From Roseibium sediminicola (GTDB lineage Bacteria; Pseudomonadota; Alphaproteobacteria; Rhizobiales; Stappiaceae), in assembly GCF_023156505.1 (NCBI RefSeq), contig NZ_JALNMJ010000004.1, positions 1 to 64,000 on the forward strand: a stretch of 64,000 bases of DNA. The letters run 5' to 3'. The translations under genes were made by a program, and so were the position numbers. Of this stretch, positions 34,349 through 43,360 are shown in pieces (position 1 is the first letter of the stretch; the number at the start of each line of letters is the position of its first letter). Below the pieces are notes generated by a model. The model saw only the letters and a list, made by a program, of their open reading frames with translations. It made no database searches and had not been told where the DNA came from.

Positions 34349-35146
34349 TCAATAACTTTCTTCAATCGGCATCAGGATGCGCGGCGCTCTGGCCGCACCC
34401 GGCTCCCATGGGCAGTGCTCCATATTCGACTCGTTCAAGTGCCACAACTCCATGTTTTCACTTAGATTTTCTACCAATTCGGCAAGGCATGAACACCAGA
34501 TCTGGTACTCGCCTCGCGCGATCATGCATGGCACAGGGTCGGGATCGAAATGGAATTTGCGATATGCGCCACGCTTCGGCGCTTTTTGAACACGGCACCA
34601 GCCGTCCTCGGTCTCATGCCTGTATTCGACCGGGTGCCCCTCCGGGTCCGAGCCCTGCTGCACGATCATCCGGAACCAAGCATCCTGACCATTGCGGTTC
34701 TTGCGAGCGACAAGAACAGGAGTTTCACCATGCCAATCCGGGCAACCACCCAAGATGGCGTGCCTGCGGACAATGTCTGAGGCGGAGCGCTTGCGCTGCC
34801 GGAGACCGAACCGCACCTGGCTCATGACGCTGGCGCACTCTTCCGGATGTTCCTCGATGCACGGCATCGGGTTCCAATTCTCTGGAAAGTCAAGCTCGAG
34901 TTGATCAAGCGCGTTGACGGCAGCATGCACCTTGAGTGCGTCCTCATGGGGCTCACCGTCAAAAGGGCTCAGCGTCGGCACAACGCCATATTCGTTGTCA
35001 TCGACCTTCGTCAGCAGCTGCATAAAGCTCTCCACCGAAGCCCATGCCGACGCAGCCCTCATTCCGGCCCCGCCGCTTCCACCTTTCGGCAGTTCCTCGC
35101 AGTACGCCCACTTCAACAGCTTTTCGATATCGATGCGCTTTTTCAT
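34349..35146 (-). CDS. Early phage hypothetical protein
   Basis: 265 residues, soluble, starting MKKRIDIEKLLKWAYCEELP, with many His/Cys/Trp residues in the second half. The N-terminal helical block ending EECASVMSQVRFGLRQRKRS is a pattern I associate with uncharacterised proteins in alphaproteobacterial prophages. The ATG overlaps the upstream stop as ATGA. Last gene of the early operon. Function unknown. Confidence 0.65.
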   Translation of the reverse strand: MKKRIDIEKLLKWAYCEELPKGGSGGAGMRAASAWASVESFMQLLTKVDDNEYGVVPTLSPFDGEPHEDALKVHAAVNALDQLELDFPENWNPMPCIEEHPEECASVMSQVRFGLRQRKRSASDIVRRHAILGGCPDWHGETPVLVARKNRNGQDAWFRMIVQQGSDPEGHPVEYRHETEDGWCRVQKAPKRGAYRKFHFDPDPVPCMIARGEYQIWCSCLAELVENLSENMELWHLNESNMEHCPWEPGAARAPRILMPIEESY

Positions 35147-35484
35147 GCAAATGCCCCGGTTTCCGTGCCTATAATCAAATGGTCCATGTGGTCCATGGTG
35201 GTCCAGTCAAAAAAACAATAAGGTGGACCGGCTTTTTCCAAGCTTTTCAGATGGTTAGAAACGAGGTCCAGGTGGTCCGGGCAAACCGGCCCTGTAGAGA
35301 GCAGGCTCAAAGGGGTATATCGCTTGTCCCACTTCACGCGCGCGCGGGGCGCCGTTTTGTGTGGACCACATGGACCACATGGACCACCCATTGTTTTCAT
35401 TGGCAAATTCCGGTCCACCCTATAGAGCGTGGTCCACACAGAGCATGGACCGGCGCGCGCTGAATACCGTTTCACCCCTCTCAT
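35143..35484 (-). CDS. Possible coupled small gene overlying the GGTCCA repeat array
   Basis: 113 codons exactly tiled between the helicase stop and the next gene, with a start/stop overlap at each end and GAGAGACAGG before the ATG. The protein is odd: GGPCGPCGPHKTAP and WTTMDHMDHL arise from the DNA repeats, and composition is unlike its neighbours. It could be a real gene, a coupling frame, or a chance frame across a replication origin. Confidence 0.35.
   Translation of the reverse strand: MRGVKRYSARAGPCSVWTTLYRVDRNLPMKTMGGPCGPCGPHKTAPRARVKWDKRYTPLSLLSTGPVCPDHLDLVSNHLKSLEKAGPPYCFFDWTTMDHMDHLIIGTETGAFA
35180..35451. repeat. Array of about twelve TGGTCC(A)/(T)GGACC words, candidate origin iterons
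   Basis: GGTCCA or its complement TGGACC, plus near copies, occurs about twelve times in 272 bp in both orientations. Two tight clusters exist: three copies at 35180-35205 and three at 35360-35390 (TGGACCACA repeated every nine bases), with spaced copies between. It lies directly after the helicase gene. Confidence 0.5.
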
Positions 35485-37145
35485 CCTGTCTCTCCGAAAG
35501 CGGATTGTTCGCTATGAAATGAAGTTTCGGCCTCCTCAGTCGGCCAATCGACGGCTTGGCCAACAGCTTCCTCGAAGCTCCGACGGCAGTCTTCAAGCTC
35601 CGGGAAGATGTAAACGCGTGGGCGCAGACCATCTGAGGCCCGTGGCCTGGCCTCCCTGATCGTCGGAATGAGCTTCATAAGCGACTTGCCGAACTGGTTG
35701 AGATCCGCACGCCGTTTGATGCCGACCTTGTCGGCCGAGGTCAGGTATTCCTCATACAGCGTCTGCTTGACGATCTGATTGAACGGCTGCCAGTTGTCGT
35801 CTGCCCTCAGCAAAGTCCCCTCATAAAGCCGCTCGAAGATGAATTGATCGACGCTGTCCAAGGACCGCAGCTTTTGTTGCAGCAACGCACCGGTGCGCGG
35901 GATCTTCCTGAGGTTGACCGTCGAGAGGTCAAACGAAAGCAGATCCGCCAGAAGCGCCTGGCGGCCGCCTTTATCCAGTTCCGCCATCATCTCCCCGAAA
36001 TACTCGTGATTTTCTTTCACGTTCGGGGCGCAATCGAGCACGCAATAGCGCCGCTCGTCCTTGCCGGCCGGGACAACCCAATCCTCGTTCGAGGTCATCA
36101 TGATGCGCACGAAGTTGTCGAGGCGGTACGGATCGACACCCTTGGACTCGATCATCTGGGTCTTTGACGTGATCAAACCTTTGAGACGGCCCTCCGCCAC
36201 CTTGTCACCGGCCCAAACGGCCTCTTCCGCCTGCAGGAGCAAACAGGCGCTCATATGGGCGTTGAACTGGCCGGTGATGTAGCGCGGATCGTCCACCTGG
36301 AAGAAATGCGGCGCGATCAGGCTGCCCATGATCTCGCCGACAAGCGACTTGCCTGCCCCCATCAGACCGCGGACCACAATGGCCGTGCCCGGGCGCTCGC
36401 GCGGGCGCTGGAACATGTGCGCGAACCAGGCGAAAACCCAATTGAACAGGTCCATATCGGCATTGCAGATATTGGTGAGCATGTGGTCCTTCAGCACGTT
36501 CCAGGAGCCGGCATTCGGGTCCGGCCGATAGGAAAATCCCTGCCAAAGGTTCAGATAACCACGGGTGCCCTTGCCGCCCTCCGGATTAGGCCAAAACTCG
36601 ATGCCATCAAACTGCCGGCGATGGCGTTCGCTTTCCCAGCGCTTGGACCAGGAGATTGTCTTGATCTTGCCGTCCGCGCCCATCACCTGTGTCGGCCGGT
36701 TGTTATAGAGCCGATGAAAGGAGTCTACCTGAACGACGCGCACCCGATCCTCTTCCTTGGCGTGCGGCTGCTCGCGCACCATGGCAACCTTGGAGCCGAT
36801 CAGGACCAACGCCCATTCAGCGTTCAGTTTTTCGAGGGAATACCCCCATTCCTGAGGCACGGGCGCGCTTGAGCCCGTGTCGTTCCCCGTGTCGTTATCA
36901 TCTTCGGACAAGTGATCGTCCTGATAATCAACCGCACCGGGCTGGCTGGCGTGCTCGATGATCTCCCGGATCTGCTCAACCCCTTTTTTCCCGGCTTTTT
37001 CGGCACCCTCGGAAGGCGATATACCCCTTTGGTCCTGATCTCCCTCGGCCTGGGTTTCCGTCGTCTTTCCACCGGTCAGTTCCTCCAAGAGCTTCTTGTG
37101 AACGTCGGGCTTGGCGTCATCGGCCGATTTCTTTTTCTTAGCCAA
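35481..37145 (-). CDS. Phage replicative helicase, P4/DUF5906-type SF3 ATPase
   Basis: 554 residues. The N-terminal 100 are charged and acidic. Walker A is G-L-M-G-A-G-K-S at residues 260-267. Downstream, LLLQAEEAVWAGDKVAEGRL and MMTSNEDWVVPAGKDERRYC are the motifs of the DUF5906 helicase domain found in phage primase-helicases. The C-terminal part may bind the origin. It overlaps the primase gene, so the two act together at phage replication initiation. Confidence 0.85.
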   Translation of the reverse strand: MAKKKKSADDAKPDVHKKLLEELTGGKTTETQAEGDQDQRGISPSEGAEKAGKKGVEQIREIIEHASQPGAVDYQDDHLSEDDNDTGNDTGSSAPVPQEWGYSLEKLNAEWALVLIGSKVAMVREQPHAKEEDRVRVVQVDSFHRLYNNRPTQVMGADGKIKTISWSKRWESERHRRQFDGIEFWPNPEGGKGTRGYLNLWQGFSYRPDPNAGSWNVLKDHMLTNICNADMDLFNWVFAWFAHMFQRPRERPGTAIVVRGLMGAGKSLVGEIMGSLIAPHFFQVDDPRYITGQFNAHMSACLLLQAEEAVWAGDKVAEGRLKGLITSKTQMIESKGVDPYRLDNFVRIMMTSNEDWVVPAGKDERRYCVLDCAPNVKENHEYFGEMMAELDKGGRQALLADLLSFDLSTVNLRKIPRTGALLQQKLRSLDSVDQFIFERLYEGTLLRADDNWQPFNQIVKQTLYEEYLTSADKVGIKRRADLNQFGKSLMKLIPTIREARPRASDGLRPRVYIFPELEDCRRSFEEAVGQAVDWPTEEAETSFHSEQSAFGETG

Positions 37146-38355
37146 GCGCTGCCCCCATCAGAATATCGTTGAAGTCTTCGCCTTCCGGCGCCCACGCAGT
37201 GTGCTGCCTCCGGCCTGGCCGCGCCCAACGGGCGTCTGCCCGCGCCATGACCTGTTCGGCCGTAAAGCGGTCGCTGTCGCCGTCACCAAGGCGCAGCACC
37301 TCCTCAACATGGTCTGGAATGGTCAGTGCCTTCTCATCGCTCATATCCGGATCCGGCCCCGGCACCTTGAGCGGCCGGCCGGCCTTGTTCTTGAGCGTCG
37401 GATGCGCAACTGTCTCGACAGCCTTGCCGCCCATGGATTGCAGGTCGATCGAGGTCCAATAGGCCGTTCGCTCGAAGCGCTCGGTGCCGTGTTCGGCCAG
37501 GAGCACGGAGGCCGTGGTTTCCCACCCTTCCCCGACCACCAATCTGTTGAATTCCGGCGGCTGCCAAAGCTTGATCGAAGCGTTGCGTTTCGAGCCGCGG
37601 ATCTTCTTCGGCACAACGAGTGGCAAATTGCCGTCCTCGTCCGGCTCGGCATACGGGTCCTCTATCGCGATCTTCTTGCCCGGACGGGCCGGGTCGAAGT
37701 AGGTGACGTGAAGACCCAGAAATGCGCCATCCGGCCCGGTGATCGCGGCCATCATGACAGGGCCGGAAAAGAGCACGTAGAATTCTTTCTTCCGCTCATC
37801 GCCGGCAACCGGCCGCTGGTGCCAGTATTTGAAATGCGGGTGAAAGCGCAGCGGCAAAGGCACCGGCATAGGCATCAGGCCACGCCCACGCAAATAACCA
37901 ACACCCTCAGTGCCGGCAACACGACCACCCCAATTCCAGTAGCGACTGGCCTTGCGTATTTCCTCTTGGCGTTTCTGTTCGGCGAAGGCTTCCTGCTGCC
38001 GGCGCTTTTCAGCCTTGCGCTTTTCTTCTTCGGCAACCTGCTCAGGCGTCAAAGGCTCTGTATCAGCTTCGCCGCCGAGCCCTTCCATCGCTTCGACAAA
38101 CGACAAGCCTTCATGCTCCTGCAGGAACGTGAACTGGTCACCCGTCGCGCCACAGCCGAAGCACTTGTACGTGTGCTCCCGGTCCAAGCAGTGAAACGAC
38201 GGCGTCCTTTCCTGATGAAAGGGGCAACAGGCCCAAAAATCACCCTTGCCGGCATTGGTCTTGCCTTTGTGCCAGGTGACATGCCGGCCAATGATGGTCG
38301 ATATCGGGTGCTTTTCCTTCACCCGTTCCTTTTCGGCCTCGGTGTAGCGTTTCAT
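37138..38355 (-). CDS. DNA primase (CHC2 zinc finger and Toprim)
   Basis: 405 residues. The CHC2 zinc motif is Cys44, His47, Cys65, Cys68 (CCPFH ... CFGC). The Toprim domain begins at LVVGEGWETTASVL with the catalytic Glu of V-G-E-G. The linker between is charged. It makes RNA primers for phage DNA synthesis. There is no DnaB-binding tail, but the separate helicase encoded next to it would supply unwinding. Confidence 0.9.
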   Translation of the reverse strand: MKRYTEAEKERVKEKHPISTIIGRHVTWHKGKTNAGKGDFWACCPFHQERTPSFHCLDREHTYKCFGCGATGDQFTFLQEHEGLSFVEAMEGLGGEADTEPLTPEQVAEEEKRKAEKRRQQEAFAEQKRQEEIRKASRYWNWGGRVAGTEGVGYLRGRGLMPMPVPLPLRFHPHFKYWHQRPVAGDERKKEFYVLFSGPVMMAAITGPDGAFLGLHVTYFDPARPGKKIAIEDPYAEPDEDGNLPLVVPKKIRGSKRNASIKLWQPPEFNRLVVGEGWETTASVLLAEHGTERFERTAYWTSIDLQSMGGKAVETVAHPTLKNKAGRPLKVPGPDPDMSDEKALTIPDHVEEVLRLGDGDSDRFTAEQVMARADARWARPGRRQHTAWAPEGEDFNDILMGAALG

Positions 38356-38399
38356 GGGAAGACTCCCATCTGCAACCGGACCGTGTTATCTGCAGTTTC

Positions 38400-39137
38400 A
38401 TGAGCAGTGAGATGTTTCGAAACGCAATTATTTTTTTCACACTCCTGATGGGGGTGTTTGTCGGATTTGTATTCGGTACTGCAACCGTTGATGCGAGTGC
38501 TGGAATTAGAAACTGGCTGAGTGCGACGAGCGGTTGGGCAGCCGCCGTCGCAGCGGTTGTGACCGTGTTCGTTTTGCTTCATCAAATTAGAAAAAGCGAA
38601 ACCATCGCTCACCGGCGGTCGACTGAGGCCAACCAACTGTTTAAAGAGGAAACCATAGAAGTCCTGCATCGTTTCAATCGCATCTGGAAACACGCTGAGG
38701 ATACAAAAACGTTTCTCGAAGCCGGCCAGTCTATTGAGAACTACGTCAAAGCGCTCAAGAGCGAGTTGAACCGGATCGATCGGCAACTTCGAAAAGAAGA
38801 ATATGAGGAATATCTTCGACTGGCTCTTCCGATGGCCCATGCCAAAGGAACCAAAGTATTGCGCCTTATGCGTAGAGTGGCTTCGGAAAAAGAGATACCC
38901 ACCTACAACGTCGACGGAGCAGAATTCACATACGTGCCAGATGACGAGGAGTGGCTTGAATTGCTTCTTATGGACTTTGCCCTCATGCGGCGCGCTCTCA
39001 CGAGACTCTATCCAGATCTCTCCGAGATATTCGCGAACCGTGATCATTCTGCAGATCGGCTCTATCAACTGGGCAAGGCAAGCGCTGAAGCGATCGGTAT
39101 CCGCCAGTTCCCGGACGACAAAAACAACCCTCTTTAA
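38400..39137 (+). CDS. Membrane-anchored coiled-coil protein, antiparallel insertion (moron)
   Basis: 245 residues. Two hydrophobic helices (residues 8-27, 42-60) lead into a long charged helical region (HRRSTEANQLFKEETIEVLH onward) and a C-terminal helical part rich in Leu/Arg/Asp. It is the only rightward gene inside the leftward early operon, between primase and methyltransferase, with lower GC. The gene looks like a later insertion, a common setting for superinfection-exclusion or anti-phage proteins. No family is recognised. The opposite-strand frame is its shadow. Confidence 0.65.
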   Translation: MSSEMFRNAIIFFTLLMGVFVGFVFGTATVDASAGIRNWLSATSGWAAAVAAVVTVFVLLHQIRKSETIAHRRSTEANQLFKEETIEVLHRFNRIWKHAEDTKTFLEAGQSIENYVKALKSELNRIDRQLRKEEYEEYLRLALPMAHAKGTKVLRLMRRVASEKEIPTYNVDGAEFTYVPDDEEWLELLLMDFALMRRALTRLYPDLSEIFANRDHSADRLYQLGKASAEAIGIRQFPDDKNNPL

Positions 39138-39139
39138 GC

Positions 39140-41026
39140 TCATTCCGCTGCCTCCATCAGCTGGCCGGCCGGAGCGGCGTCCGACATGATGGCGGTCACG
39201 CAGGCCTGAATCTTCCGGCGGGACACCGCGTTGCCGATCTGCTTGATCTGATCAGTCTTGGTGCCGGCGAATTTGTAGCCTTCCAGCCCCATGGCGGCGG
39301 CCAGCTCGTGCGGTTCGAGCATCCGGAACAGGATGTCGTATTCCGGGCCCGTCTCCACGAGCGCGAATTCCCCACCCTTGGCGGTTGTCATGGTTGGCAA
39401 GGGAGCTGTCCGGACATCGCGCGCCTGCGCGCCGCCATTGGAATTTGTCACGGGAACCGCCATGGCGAACCGCCCTTTCGACGTGACGGTCGGCAGCGAG
39501 TCATCGGCCGACTGGCACGTTTCGCCGGAGCCGGAGCTGTAATAGGGCGAGATCAGTGCATGGGATGCGCCGTTGCCGCCCGTTGTCTGGGTCGGGATCG
39601 GCTCTTCGGTGGAGCGCGGTGCCCCGCCCGATGCCTGAGAGAGGACGAATGGCTCAACGACCGCATGCCGCTCTTTCGCGGTTATCGTTGCAAGCGGGTC
39701 TTCAGGGCTGTGGCACCATTCCGTGTTGCCGTAGTAGGACATCACCATCGGCTCCGCCAGCCAGACACCGCCTTTTGTGTCGAGTGTCGGCAGCGGATCT
39801 GTCGATGCCGGCTTAGCTTGGTTGCCCTTTCTGCCGTTCATGATGACCGGCTCGGCTGTGAACAGGTGCGGCGCGTGTGCGGTTTGGGTCGGCAGAGGAT
39901 CGAACGCACTGCCAGCGGTTGATTTGCCCTTCATGTTGACGACAACCGGGCTTGCAAGGCCGACATGCTGCCCGTTGGCGGCAAGGGTCGGGATTGGCTG
40001 ATCGATGGGCGTGCCGGACGCGTTCTGCCGGAGCGTGATGATCAGCGGTTCGGTCGACTTGCCGCCGTTGGCGAAACCGACAGGAGACGCCAGGAACTCC
40101 CGGAGGTGCTGGATGTTCTTGCGCACCACGGCGCGCCGCTTTGCCCGGGCCTTTTTCTCCGGCTTCCGGTTACGAACGGAGAAGAACCACCGGATATGAA
40201 ACCGGAGGGAATTCTCAATCTCGGCGAGCAGCAGGCGCAGGAACGGTTCCGGCCAGCCGAATTTGACGGCGCCTGCGTAGATCCGCAAAAGCGTTTTCGG
40301 TGCCAGCGGTTTCGAGCGCCCGAAAATCGATTTGCCTTTGAGGTTCCAGTCGATGATCTCCCATGCCGGCCGCCATGGCTTTTCGACCGCGAAGAGATCG
40401 TCCTTCAGCTCGGAAATCTTCCGGTTGGTCGGCATCGGCCAGATGACCTTTTTGCCATCGGACCGCGCCATCAGGATAAAGCGCTGACGGGACGTGGCAT
40501 CGCCGAAGTCGGCCGCGTTCAGCTTGCGCCACTCAGGCTCAAAACCGAGACCCCGGATCGTCTGTATCCAGGCATGGAAATATTCACCCCGGCGGGATTT
40601 GACCGGCTTGCCGGTTTGGGCGTTGACCGGTCCCCAGCTGATAAATTCCCAGACATTCTCGATGATCATGCGCTTGACGCGCAGCTCGGTCAGCCAGGTG
40701 ATGATGTGCCAGGGGTCGGACCGTTGCTGATCGCTGGTCGGCTTGCCACCGCGGGCAACACTGTGGTGCGTGCAGGTGGGCGATGCCATCAGCAGATCGA
40801 GATAGCCCTCCGGCACCAGCAGATGCGGGCGAACGGTTGCGATGTCCTGGACGAAATGCCGGGCGTTCGGGTGGTTGATCTGGTGGGTTTCGATGGCGGT
40901 TGGCCAGTGATTGACGCAGACCAGCTCCATCTCCAGCCCGAGCGCATCCAGCGCATGCCGGCATCCCGTCGAGGACCCGCCCGCACCGCACAGCAGATCC
41001 GCGACCAACATTTTCTTTTTCTTCAA
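39140..41026 (-). CDS. DNA cytosine-5 methyltransferase with repeat insertion
   Basis: 628 residues from a TTG at 41026 after GAGGGCG; ATG at 41011 is the alternative. Motif I is VADLLCGAGGSSTG. Motif IV is SPTCTHHS with catalytic Cys85, motif VI IENVWEF (about 122-128) and motif VIII SRQRFIL. Between residues 340 and 565, in the target-recognition region, come about seven repeats built on D-P-L-P-T-x-T followed by a short strand and Gly/Asn loop, then the C-terminal motif IX/X helices (GNAVSRR). It probably modifies phage DNA against host restriction. Confidence 0.88.
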   Translation of the reverse strand: MKKKKMLVADLLCGAGGSSTGCRHALDALGLEMELVCVNHWPTAIETHQINHPNARHFVQDIATVRPHLLVPEGYLDLLMASPTCTHHSVARGGKPTSDQQRSDPWHIITWLTELRVKRMIIENVWEFISWGPVNAQTGKPVKSRRGEYFHAWIQTIRGLGFEPEWRKLNAADFGDATSRQRFILMARSDGKKVIWPMPTNRKISELKDDLFAVEKPWRPAWEIIDWNLKGKSIFGRSKPLAPKTLLRIYAGAVKFGWPEPFLRLLLAEIENSLRFHIRWFFSVRNRKPEKKARAKRRAVVRKNIQHLREFLASPVGFANGGKSTEPLIITLRQNASGTPIDQPIPTLAANGQHVGLASPVVVNMKGKSTAGSAFDPLPTQTAHAPHLFTAEPVIMNGRKGNQAKPASTDPLPTLDTKGGVWLAEPMVMSYYGNTEWCHSPEDPLATITAKERHAVVEPFVLSQASGGAPRSTEEPIPTQTTGGNGASHALISPYYSSGSGETCQSADDSLPTVTSKGRFAMAVPVTNSNGGAQARDVRTAPLPTMTTAKGGEFALVETGPEYDILFRMLEPHELAAAMGLEGYKFAGTKTDQIKQIGNAVSRRKIQACVTAIMSDAAPAGQLMEAAE

Positions 41027-41379
41027 GGGTTCGCCCTCAAGTGACCGCTGGAGAAGGTTCGCTTTTTGTTCCGAAACGCAGCCGGGATGTTGCCGGGGTC
41101 AGGAACGGGGCGCAGGCTCTTGCCGCAACAGGCGCACCATCTGGAAGTGCTGCGCTTGTCCTTGATCCAACGCTCGAAATCGCGGCCGGCGCCGGGAAAC
41201 TCGTGGGCCAATGTGACTTGGCATCCGGCCTCCACCGCCGCCTTGACCAGCGGACTGCCCGCGGCCAGTCCCTCGACATGCTCGCGCACACGGCGCTCGG
41301 CCGTTTCGTCGGGCGTATAGCCGATGTAATGGCGGGCATGCTTGAAGGGCGGGTTAAAATGGAGGACGTAGACGGTCAC
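41023..41379 (-). CDS. GIY-YIG-like nuclease domain protein
   Basis: 118 residues from a GTG at 41379 with GGAGG upstream; the GTGA overlaps the sliding clamp stop. VYVLHF then HYIGYT match the GIY-YIG strands, with a conserved-type Arg in ERRVREH. The acidic metal ligand is possibly the Glu of HEFPGAGRDFERW. The C-terminus has a CACCGK zinc-like knot. A single small domain, so perhaps a repair or recombination nuclease rather than a homing enzyme. Confidence 0.65.
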   Translation of the reverse strand: MTVYVLHFNPPFKHARHYIGYTPDETAERRVREHVEGLAAGSPLVKAAVEAGCQVTLAHEFPGAGRDFERWIKDKRSTSRWCACCGKSLRPVPDPGNIPAAFRNKKRTFSSGHLRANP

Positions 41380-42551
41380 GCCGCCGCCTCCTTGGCATCC
41401 TGGTCGTTCGCGCCGCCGGCAAATGTGAGCAATGCCGTGCGCACCAACGTGCCTTCATCAACCCGCATGGGCATAAGGACGGTCGTGGCTTTCGTTTCGT
41501 CCGGGCCAACTTTTGCCGGGCTGCCTGCATCAGGGGCGACAATCGAAATCCGTTCCGCCTGTCGATGAAGCTGGCACAGCTCGGACAGGTAAGACGAGTT
41601 GAAGCCGTAAAAGGCCTGAGCGCCCTGCCAGTGTTCAGCACTACCGCTTTCGATCCGCTCGGCGCATTCTTCGCCATCCATGCCATTCATTGTGACGACG
41701 AGAAGATCGCCATTCGCGCTTGCACTGATGCTTAAGCCTCTGTTGCGCTGGCCGGTCAACCTCCGCATCCGGTCAAGCGCCTTCTTCATTTCCAGCGGTG
41801 CGAAACTGATGCGCCGCGTGTCTTCCGGGTAGGCCGGCACCACGCGGGTCCAGTCCGGGAATGTCCCGTCGATCAACTTGGTGCGCAGGTAACTTCCGCC
41901 CGGAAAGCGGAACTCCATATTGCTGTCGCTGAAGAGAACTTCTTCCGGTTCGACCATGCCCAAAAGGGCGAGGACGGTGGCACGCGGCAGGATCAGGTTG
42001 ATCTCACATTCATGCGCAAAGTCGTAGGCGATGAGCCGGTGACCGTCCGTCGCCACAAGCACAGACTTGCCATCCGGGTCTTTCGAAAAGCAAACACCGT
42101 TGAGGTGATAGCGGGTCTCTTCGGTCGAAATGAACCCGGTGCAAGCATCCAGCGCAGCGCGAAAACCGTCCGGCTTTGCCATTTCGGCCAGGTCACCATT
42201 GCCGGTCCAGGTCGGGAAATCCGTTGCCGGGAACGACGGCAACTTATACCGTCCGCCCCGGAAAAAGAGATGAACACCGTAGTCATCGCCTTTCGACTGA
42301 ATGCGCAGGTCCAGGTCTGCCGGGAGACTTTTGACCAGCTCATGCAGCTGTCGGAACGGAATGACGGCTGCCCCGTCGAAACGCTTCGCGGCGAACCTGA
42401 CCGAGATCTCCATATCGAGGCAGGTTCCGCGCACGGCTCCGTCCTGCAAAAGAACCGCGCACAGGATCGGAATGGTAGACCTGCGCGGCACCGCCGCCTG
42501 AACCGTGTCCAGCGCCAGGCGCAAATCACCGGCTGTTGTTTCAATCAGCAT
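41376..42551 (-). CDS. dnaN: DNA sliding clamp (DNA polymerase III beta-like)
   Basis: 391 residues from the ATG at 42551. It has the three-domain layout and length of beta clamps: N-terminal MLIETTAGDLRLALDTVQAA, RRSTIPILCAVLLQ (the conserved T-x-P-I-L), middle-domain VLVATDGHRLIAYD (A-T-D-G-H-R-L is a near-invariant clamp motif), and an insertion before the C-terminus, where P-M-R replaces the usual C-terminal motif. The phage thus brings its own processivity clamp for the host polymerase. A chromosomal dnaN is expected elsewhere. Confidence 0.85.
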   Translation of the reverse strand: MLIETTAGDLRLALDTVQAAVPRRSTIPILCAVLLQDGAVRGTCLDMEISVRFAAKRFDGAAVIPFRQLHELVKSLPADLDLRIQSKGDDYGVHLFFRGGRYKLPSFPATDFPTWTGNGDLAEMAKPDGFRAALDACTGFISTEETRYHLNGVCFSKDPDGKSVLVATDGHRLIAYDFAHECEINLILPRATVLALLGMVEPEEVLFSDSNMEFRFPGGSYLRTKLIDGTFPDWTRVVPAYPEDTRRISFAPLEMKKALDRMRRLTGQRNRGLSISASANGDLLVVTMNGMDGEECAERIESGSAEHWQGAQAFYGFNSSYLSELCQLHRQAERISIVAPDAGSPAKVGPDETKATTVLMPMRVDEGTLVRTALLTFAGGANDQDAKEAAA

Positions 42552-43360
42552 GCTTGTACTCCCTTTGTTCCTACAAAGTCTTCGAGATCGCATTGCTGAA
42601 AGGTCGAGCGTCTGTTGCCGCGCCGGAAACCGGAGAGGTCAATCTGATGCTCTGAAAGCGCGCGCTCGACGCGCCTGGTGGCGGTCTCGAAATGAGCCGG
42701 GTCGATCTCGACGCCGACAAACGGATTGCCCGTGCGCAGACACGCCAGGGCCGTCGTGCCCGACCCCATGAACATGTCGATGACGGACTCGCCCGGCAGG
42801 GCGGAATTGCGGATGTAGCTCTCGACCAGCGGCACGGGCTTTTCGGTCGGGTGGTTGGTTTCGTCCCGATGCGGGTACGTCACCAGTTGCTTGTCACCGC
42901 AATTGGCGATGCGGCGCGCCCGGCCGCGATAAAAGTAGAGAACGAACTCGCAGTTCTTCATGTACCAGCCGTTGGCGGTGGCGGTTTTCTTGTCCCAAAC
43001 CAGAAGATTGTGAAACTTCAGTCCGGCGGCGAAGGCTTCACGCTGCGCCTCGTATTGGTTCTTGTCGTTGGTGAAGGCATAGACATCGGCATCGGGCTCA
43101 AGACAGCTGGCGGCCAGCTGCATGATCTCCTTCCAGGTGATGTCCGTTTCCATCAGCATGCCGGAATTGTCGTAACCAGCCATCCAACCGCCAGACATAA
43201 CCTTGTGCTTTGCCGAGGATCGCGCCGAACCACCGGAGGTCAGCAGATATGGGGCGTCATAACAGGCCACACGGAATTTCCGGTTCAACGCCGGCACGAT
43301 CTCACGCGCGTCACCCAGAAAAAGCTGGATCTGTCCGTCGAGGAAGGAGGCGGTCGGCAT
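42545..43360 (-). CDS. DNA N-methyltransferase, beta class (N6-A or N4-C)
   Basis: About 271 residues. Motif IV is D-A-P-Y (residues about 35-38), a variant of DPPY, and the AdoMet-binding FMGSGTTALA lies C-terminal, so the order is beta class. DKKTATANGWYMKNCEFVLY and NHPTEKPVPLVESYI are standard for phage Dam-like enzymes. The start codon overlaps the upstream stop. With the C5 enzyme, it gives the phage two kinds of DNA methylation. Confidence 0.85.
   Translation of the reverse strand: MPTASFLDGQIQLFLGDAREIVPALNRKFRVACYDAPYLLTSGGSARSSAKHKVMSGGWMAGYDNSGMLMETDITWKEIMQLAASCLEPDADVYAFTNDKNQYEAQREAFAAGLKFHNLLVWDKKTATANGWYMKNCEFVLYFYRGRARRIANCGDKQLVTYPHRDETNHPTEKPVPLVESYIRNSALPGESVIDMFMGSGTTALACLRTGNPFVGVEIDPAHFETATRRVERALSEHQIDLSGFRRGNRRSTFQQCDLEDFVGTKGVQAC

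Noticed and set aside
38352..39143. 263-codon minus-strand frame opposite the lone rightward gene
   Set aside because: Composition is unlike a globular protein (many Cys, His, Ser runs) and lacks any motif, while the plus-strand frame has clear membrane helices and a charged coil. Taken as a shadow.
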